Below, one piece after another: positions 58,877-64,000 of a DNA stretch of 64,000 nucleotides (positions are counted from its first letter, which is position 1; each line of letters opens with the position of its first letter). A program made the translations under genes and the position numbers. Source of the stretch: Gp6-AA40 sp963723495 (lineage in GTDB: Bacteria > Acidobacteriota > Vicinamibacteria > Vicinamibacterales > UBA2999); contig CAVRQR010000013.1 of NCBI GenBank assembly GCA_963723495.1, positions 1 through 64,000 on the forward strand. Direction: 5' to 3'. Below the pieces are notes generated by a model. That model had not been told where the DNA came from. It did no database searches and saw nothing but the letters and a program-made list of their open reading frames with translations.

Positions 58877-61525
58877 ATGTGGACACGCTGGCCATTCGGC
58901 AGCCATCGAAAACGGGCCCTGCACGGCTTCGACGATGAGATTCGCGATCACATCGAGTCTGAAGTCGAGCTGAACATGGCACGCGGCATGTCGGCTGACG
59001 AGGCGCGGCGCCGGGCCCGGATCGCCTTTGGCAACGTCGCACTGGTTCAGGAAGACGCTCGGTCTGCATGGTCGTGGGCCTGGGTCGATCAGATGCGTCA
59101 GGACCTTCGCTACGCGATCCGTACGCTCCGGAAGAGTCCCGGCTTCGCCGCTGTTGCCGTGATGACGCTCTCGCTCGGAATCGGGGCGAACACCGCGATC
59201 TTCAGTCTGATCGACGCGTTACTGCTGCGCTCGTTGCCGGTGCCAAACCCCGCGCAGCTGCTTCAAGTTTCGATGACGCCGGACGGCGCACGACAGTCGA
59301 CGCTCAGCGATTCATTGTCGTACCCCGTCGTCCAGGCACTGGCCGAGCAGCGCGATGTCTTCGAGGGCGTTGCCGGATTCAGCACGTTCACATTCGACGC
59401 TGGTCCGCCCGAGAGCGTGCGGCGAATACCAGGTGCGTTCGTCAGCGGCGCGTTCTACGAGACGATGGGCCTCCGCCCGGTGGCAGGCCGCCTGTTGACG
59501 CGTAAAGACGATGAGCCAAATGCACCGCTTGTCGCTGTCATCACCGATGGGTACTGGGAGCGGGGATTCGCACGCAATCCCGGAGTGATCGGACAGCATT
59601 TGTTCGTGAACGGCCGTCCGGCCACCATCGTAGGAATCAGCCCACCGGGGTTTACCGGAGCGCATGTCGGGTGGCCTGCGGACATCACGTTGCCGGTATC
59701 GGCTGTCGCACAGGTGCGTCCGGAACTCTCGAGTCTGCTCGGCCCGGGCAACATCTGGCTTCGCGTGCTGGCCCGGCCACGGGCCGGGTTGTCACTCGCG
59801 CAGGTTGAGGCGGCTGTGACGTTGCGCTGGCCGCAGTTGTCGTCTGTTGCGATCGCGCCCGACTTCACCACGGACCGACGAGAGTCGATTGCGAATGGCA
59901 GATTCGCGTTCCGCCCCGGGGCCACCGGCTGGACCAATCTTCGCGAGCTCTTTCAGCGTCCGCTGTCCGTGCTGATGACGCTGGTTGGTCTGGTGATGCT
60001 CATTGCGTGCGCCAATGTCGCCGGCCTTCTGCTCGCCCGTGCCACCGGCAGGCAGAGGGAGATCGCAATTCGTCTGGCGATCGGGGCCGGACGTGGCCGT
60101 CTCGTGCGTCAGTTGCTCACTGAGAGCGCGCTGCTGTCGCTCTCGAGTGCCGTGCTGGGAATCTACCTCGCACAGTTTCTCAGTCGGTATCTCGTCGACC
60201 TGCTCTCGACGGGGCCACTTCAGGTCACTCTTGACTTGAGCACGACGTGGCAGATCCTGACGTTCACGCTGGCGCTGGCCGCCGTCACGACCCTGTTGTT
60301 TGGTCTTGCACCGGCGTGGCAGGCGACTGCACGGAGGCCGGTCGACGCACTAAAGGCTGTGAGCGCCAACGCATTCCGGGGACGACTGCTGCCGACTGTC
60401 GTGACTGCCCAGGTCGCATTGTGCCTTGTCCTCCTCGTGGGCGCGGGTCTGTTCATTCGAACGCTTCAGAACCTGCGCACGCTCGACACAGGATTCGAGC
60501 ACGAGGGTGTGCTGCTCATCGACTTGACCGGACAACGTCCGCGCAGCTTCTACAAGGAGGCACTCGATATCGTCAGTCGCCTCCCCGGCGTTGTCTCCGT
60601 GAGCGTGTCGACGAACACACCTCTGAGTGGCGCCGGGTGGAGCGAGAAGGTGACGATCGACGGCCAGGTTCAGTCGCGCGAACCGAGTTTTCTTGCCGTG
60701 TCGCCTCAGTACTTTGACACGCTTCAGACCACCATCTTGCGCGGAAGGGATTTCTCGGCGACCGACGAAGGACCACTCGCGCGCGTCGCGATTGTGAACG
60801 AGACGTTCGCCAGGCGCTATTTCCCCAACCAGGATCCGCTCGGAAAGCATTTCTCTGCGACGATGAACCGTGCGCCAGTCGACCTGGAGATTGTTGGCCT
60901 GGCAAGCGATGTGATCGGGAACGACCTCCGCGCGGCGCCACCTGCAACCGTCTACGTGCCGCACTTCCAGGTACAGGTCATGTCGCAGAACTTCAGCACA
61001 CTGCAGGTTCGAGCGACTGGATCCGCGGCGCCGCTCGCAGACGCGATTCGACGCGAGCTGCAGCCGCGAATGCTCGGCTCGCCTGTCGAGATCCGGTCGC
61101 TGAGCGCACAGGTGGACGCAGCCTCGGTGAGCGAACGACTGGTGACCAGTCTCGCGAGCGGCTTGGGTGTCCTGGCGCTGACGCTGGCGGCGGTCGGTTT
61201 GTACGGGCTGCTGGCGTACAGCGTGTCGGCGCGCACGCGGGAAATCGGTGTTCGAGTGGCACTCGGCGCCAATCCTCGCAGTGTGATCACGCTCGTGCTG
61301 AGCGAGGGGATACGACTGGTTCTCGGCGGCGTTGTCATCGGCGTCGCGGGGGCCGCGGCGCTCTCGCGGTTTATCGAGGGCATGCTCTTCGGGTTGACAC
61401 CTCTCGACCCGGTTACTTTCATCGGCGTGTCCGGGTTGCTCGCCGTGGTTGCGCTTGCTGCGTCGTCCATTCCTGCCCGCCGGGCAACACGACTCGATCC
61501 ACTGGTGTCTCTCAGAGCTGAATGA
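58877..61525 (+). CDS. ADOP-family ABC transporter permease (duplicated FtsX/MacB-like)
   Basis: 882 residues. An N-terminal helical domain (IRDHIESEVELNMARGMSADEARR) marks the acidobacterial duplicated orphan permease family. Two FtsX-type halves follow: a first helix in FAAVAVMTLSLGIGANTAIFSLIDALLLR, the central pair near LMTLVGLVMLIACANVAGLLLARA, and a C-terminal half with GVLALTLAAVGLYGLLAYSVSARTREIGVRVALGA. No ATPase gene is adjacent, as is usual. These permeases are thought to drive export or envelope remodelling; no substrate is known. Confidence 0.9.
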   Translation: MWTRWPFGSHRKRALHGFDDEIRDHIESEVELNMARGMSADEARRRARIAFGNVALVQEDARSAWSWAWVDQMRQDLRYAIRTLRKSPGFAAVAVMTLSLGIGANTAIFSLIDALLLRSLPVPNPAQLLQVSMTPDGARQSTLSDSLSYPVVQALAEQRDVFEGVAGFSTFTFDAGPPESVRRIPGAFVSGAFYETMGLRPVAGRLLTRKDDEPNAPLVAVITDGYWERGFARNPGVIGQHLFVNGRPATIVGISPPGFTGAHVGWPADITLPVSAVAQVRPELSSLLGPGNIWLRVLARPRAGLSLAQVEAAVTLRWPQLSSVAIAPDFTTDRRESIANGRFAFRPGATGWTNLRELFQRPLSVLMTLVGLVMLIACANVAGLLLARATGRQREIAIRLAIGAGRGRLVRQLLTESALLSLSSAVLGIYLAQFLSRYLVDLLSTGPLQVTLDLSTTWQILTFTLALAAVTTLLFGLAPAWQATARRPVDALKAVSANAFRGRLLPTVVTAQVALCLVLLVGAGLFIRTLQNLRTLDTGFEHEGVLLIDLTGQRPRSFYKEALDIVSRLPGVVSVSVSTNTPLSGAGWSEKVTIDGQVQSREPSFLAVSPQYFDTLQTTILRGRDFSATDEGPLARVAIVNETFARRYFPNQDPLGKHFSATMNRAPVDLEIVGLASDVIGNDLRAAPPATVYVPHFQVQVMSQNFSTLQVRATGSAAPLADAIRRELQPRMLGSPVEIRSLSAQVDAASVSERLVTSLASGLGVLALTLAAVGLYGLLAYSVSARTREIGVRVALGANPRSVITLVLSEGIRLVLGGVVIGVAGAAALSRFIEGMLFGLTPLDPVTFIGVSGLLAVVALAASSIPARRATRLDPLVSLRAE

Positions 61526-61526
61526 C

Positions 61527-64000
61527 ATGTGGAGGATTCGACGCAAGGCACTCGACGGGCTCGACGATGAGATCCGCGACCATCTCGAGCGTGAGGTCGA
61601 GATAAACGTCGCACGCGGGATGTCGCCAGACGAGGCGCGCCGCCAGGCGCACATCGCGTTTGGCAACGTCGCTCTCGTACAAGAGGACGCTCGTGCGGCG
61701 TGGACGTGGTCGTGGCTCGAACAGCTGCGCCAGGATCTCCGGTTCGGTGCGCGCATCCTCACGAGCTCACCGGGTGTCAGCCTGACGGCTGCGGTGCTGA
61801 TTGCGCTGGTGATCGGGATCAACACCACCATCTTCTCGATGGTGGACACGATGGTGACTCGTCCGGCTCCTGGTGTCACTGCGGAAGGGCTCGTCAGGAT
61901 TGCAATCGCCGGCCGGCCTGGCGTGCCCTACATCAGTTACCCGGACTACCTCGACTACGCCGGGCAGACGACCGCGCTGCGATCGCTCACTGCGTTCACG
62001 AACGGCCGCGTCACGATGACGTCCGATGCCGGAAGCTACGCGGTCGTCGCTGCCGCCGTCGATGCCAACTTCTTCGACACTGTCGATATCCGGCCCGTGC
62101 GAGGGCGCACGTTCACTCCGAGCGAAGGCCGCTCGACCGACGCAGGCGGTCTCGTGGCGATTGTGAGCTATAGAGCGTGGCAGGACGTGTTTGGTGGGAC
62201 CGAGGACATCATCGGCCGCGCCATCGCTGTCAACAATCTGCCGGCGACGGTGGTCGGAGTCGCGCCGCCGAACTTCCGCGGAACGATGGTCATGGAACGA
62301 GCGGACGTGTGGCTGCCGCTGCTGATGTACTGGGGCACCTTTCCAGAAGAAGTGCGGCGACCCTGGATGACCAATCGCAGCGACACGCCGCTGGACCTGA
62401 TGGGACGTCTGGCGCCGGGCAAGAGCGTCGCGGAGGCGCAGGCAGACTTCGCGACGATGCAGGCGCGGTTGAATCGCTCGTACCCCGTCGCCGATCGTCC
62501 TCCGATCGCTATCGTGCGGTACGCGGCCACTGCCGGCGGCGTGCTTCCTGCGGGCGCACCGATGTTCCTCGCGATCTTCTCAATCGTCACGCTGCTCACC
62601 GTCCTGATCGTGTCGGCGAACGTGGCGAACCTCATGTTGTCTCGGGCGGTCGTTCGCCAGCGCGAGACCGCCGTCCGTCAATCGCTGGGGGCGTCGCGAT
62701 TCAGGATCGTGCGCCTGCTGCTGGCTGAAGGGCTGTCCATTTCCGTCGTCGCATGGCTGGCTGGCTGCCTGATGACGGTGTGGGCCACGCGCGCGATCCC
62801 CCGCCTGCTGCCTCAGTCGCCGTTTGCCGAGTCAGGGCTCGACTTCACCCCGGACTGGCGCGTCGTCGCATACGCCATGGTGCTGGCGACGATTGGCACC
62901 CTTGCCTTCAGCCTCGCGCCGGCGCTGCGCGTGTGGCGGCAGGACGCGTTACCGTGGCTGAAGGCAGGCGAGCACAGCGTCGCGGCGGGGCGATCCAAGT
63001 TGTCCGATGCGCTAGTCGTGCTGCAGCTCGCATTTTCAGTCGTGCTGCTCACGCTGGCGGGTTTGGCCACTCGTTCGGCGTCGCTCATGATGGTCGATCT
63101 TGGATTCGACTCGAGGAATCTGCTCCTGTTCACCGTGCGTACGACCGGCAGTGCGACGACACGGGATACCAATCTCGCGTTGATCGACCGGATCCAGGAA
63201 CGTTTGCGAAGCGTTCCCGGTGTCGAGCAGGTGTCGTACGTCCGCAGCCCGTCCTGGAGCCGGGAGATGGTCCGCACGGCAGACACACCCCAGGCCGTCC
63301 AGGCGACGGTGCACGTCGTCGGTCCCGAGTACTTTCAGACGATGGGACTCTCACCGACTCTGGGTCGGACGTTGACCGCAGGCGACCGGGATCGGCCCGA
63401 CCCGATGGCCGTCATCAACCAGAATCTCGCGGATGCGCTCTGGCCAGGCCAGAGTCCGATTGGCAGAACGATGACGTTCAGGGCGCTCACCTTCGGGGGG
63501 GTGAGCAACGTGCAGATCGAACGAGTCGAAGTCGCCGGCGTGACGCCGAATGCGTTCGTGACTGGTTTCAACCCCGAGCGGCCCGACGCTCGTCCCAACC
63601 TCATTTTCATCGCTGAGCAACGCGCGTTTGCAACGGAGCGCCGCGATCCTGCAGCGCCCGGCGAATTCACGTTCTACCTTCGACACGGCAGCTCCGCTCT
63701 TGAATCCGTCGCATCGGCGCTCGGGCCGACACTGCGCGAGCTCGAGCCTCGCGTCGCAATCGTGTCGACGCAGACGATGGGTACTCGACTCGAGGGGGTG
63801 ACTTTCACCGCGCGAATGATCGCAAGGCTGCTGCTCATCTTTTCCGTGGTCTCGCTGCTGATTGCGGCCATCGGCCAGTACGCCGTCATCGCGTTCAACA
63901 TGCGGCGCCGCATTCGTGAGTTTGGCGTACGCATCGCGCTGGGCGCCTCTGCGCGGCAGGTACTGGTGGCCGTCCTCGGCGAAGGCGTCACCCTGACGGC
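61527..64000 (+). CDS. Second ADOP-family ABC transporter permease, runs off the window
   Basis: Starts one base after the stop of the first permease and reads without interruption to the edge (about 824 codons). The same N-terminal domain (IRDHLEREVEINVARGMSPDEARR) and first half (GVSLTAAVLIALVIGINTTIFSMVDTM) are seen, then TVLIVSANVANLMLSRAVVRQRETAVRQSLGASRF, and the beginning of the last FtsX half (MRRRIREFGVRIALGASARQ). It is a paralogue from duplication but well diverged. Only the last 40-50 residues should be missing. Confidence 0.9.
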   Translation, partial: MWRIRRKALDGLDDEIRDHLEREVEINVARGMSPDEARRQAHIAFGNVALVQEDARAAWTWSWLEQLRQDLRFGARILTSSPGVSLTAAVLIALVIGINTTIFSMVDTMVTRPAPGVTAEGLVRIAIAGRPGVPYISYPDYLDYAGQTTALRSLTAFTNGRVTMTSDAGSYAVVAAAVDANFFDTVDIRPVRGRTFTPSEGRSTDAGGLVAIVSYRAWQDVFGGTEDIIGRAIAVNNLPATVVGVAPPNFRGTMVMERADVWLPLLMYWGTFPEEVRRPWMTNRSDTPLDLMGRLAPGKSVAEAQADFATMQARLNRSYPVADRPPIAIVRYAATAGGVLPAGAPMFLAIFSIVTLLTVLIVSANVANLMLSRAVVRQRETAVRQSLGASRFRIVRLLLAEGLSISVVAWLAGCLMTVWATRAIPRLLPQSPFAESGLDFTPDWRVVAYAMVLATIGTLAFSLAPALRVWRQDALPWLKAGEHSVAAGRSKLSDALVVLQLAFSVVLLTLAGLATRSASLMMVDLGFDSRNLLLFTVRTTGSATTRDTNLALIDRIQERLRSVPGVEQVSYVRSPSWSREMVRTADTPQAVQATVHVVGPEYFQTMGLSPTLGRTLTAGDRDRPDPMAVINQNLADALWPGQSPIGRTMTFRALTFGGVSNVQIERVEVAGVTPNAFVTGFNPERPDARPNLIFIAEQRAFATERRDPAAPGEFTFYLRHGSSALESVASALGPTLRELEPRVAIVSTQTMGTRLEGVTFTARMIARLLLIFSVVSLLIAAIGQYAVIAFNMRRRIREFGVRIALGASARQVLVAVLGEGVTLT

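Noticed and set aside
60350..61879. 509-codon open frame on the minus strand
   Set aside because: Antisense to the two ADOP permeases; low-complexity Arg/Ser composition and no recognisable domain.

Overview
The window is high-GC DNA from a bacterium that looks like an acidobacterium, most likely of the Vicinamibacteria type. The evidence is gene content: a TonB-dependent receptor with an N-terminal carboxypeptidase-regulatory-like domain, Ser/Thr kinases fused to TPR or TolB-like tails and paired with an ECF sigma gene, a PadR regulator followed by tandem ADOP-type orphan permeases, several DUF6152 proteins with their usual partner family, and VWA proteins of the acidobacterial type. This is inference from families; no rRNA or tRNA gene was seen.

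Layout. 1-6.3 kb: a frameshifted glycosyltransferase coupled to a small secreted protein, a multicopper oxidase and a TonB-dependent receptor. 6.3-8.0 kb: a patchwork of gene fragments (prenyltransferase-repeat, methyltransferase, cold-shock, solute-binding protein). 8.0-10.8 kb: a divergent Ser/Thr kinase and ECF sigma pair; the kinase is interrupted by a run of 31 A. 10.9-15.0 kb: an ECF41-type sigma factor with a truncated C-terminal domain, surrounded by four genes (SDR, cupin, two alpha/beta hydrolases), each preceded by the same TGTCACA-N16-GGTC type promoter, which looks like a local regulon. 15-22 kb: an HD-domain protein, a START-like protein, and a minus-strand operon of a GH-like membrane protein, an alpha/beta hydrolase and a PHP phosphoesterase. 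22-30 kb: a broken membrane protein, an AraC regulator divergent from a diiron protein, a kinase remnant, a DinB protein, a DUF6152 module, an HTH regulator with a palindromic operator, a hydrolase and a UBP zinc-finger protein. 30-38.7 kb: a complete RND efflux system (outer-membrane factor, pump, adaptor) divergent from a NarL-type two-component system. 38.7-42.3 kb: a cytosolic subtilisin-like protease translationally coupled to an MBL-fold hydrolase, with a small membrane protein upstream. 42.5-47.6 kb: a second DUF6152 module and an IS110 transposase. 47.8-52.3 kb: an esterase and a tightly overlapping xoxF-xoxJ-xoxG operon for lanthanide/PQQ alcohol oxidation. 52.6-54.9 kb: a sortase-substrate-like protein, a VWA protein and a class D sortase. 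55-58.4 kb: a third DUF6152 gene and an MBL fusion protein. 58.4-64 kb: a PadR regulator with its operator, then two ADOP permeases, the second running off the window.

Sequence quality: many genes in the first ~39 kb carry one or more frameshifts in otherwise full-length coding content, whereas from about 39.2 kb onward almost every gene reads cleanly (one probable indel near 42.2 kb). I read most of the frameshifts as uncorrected sequencing indels rather than true pseudogenes, but truncated remnants (6.3-8.0 kb, 15.1 kb, 24.9-25.3 kb) look like real or assembly-derived fragments. For frameshifted genes the coordinates span the whole reconstructed gene.
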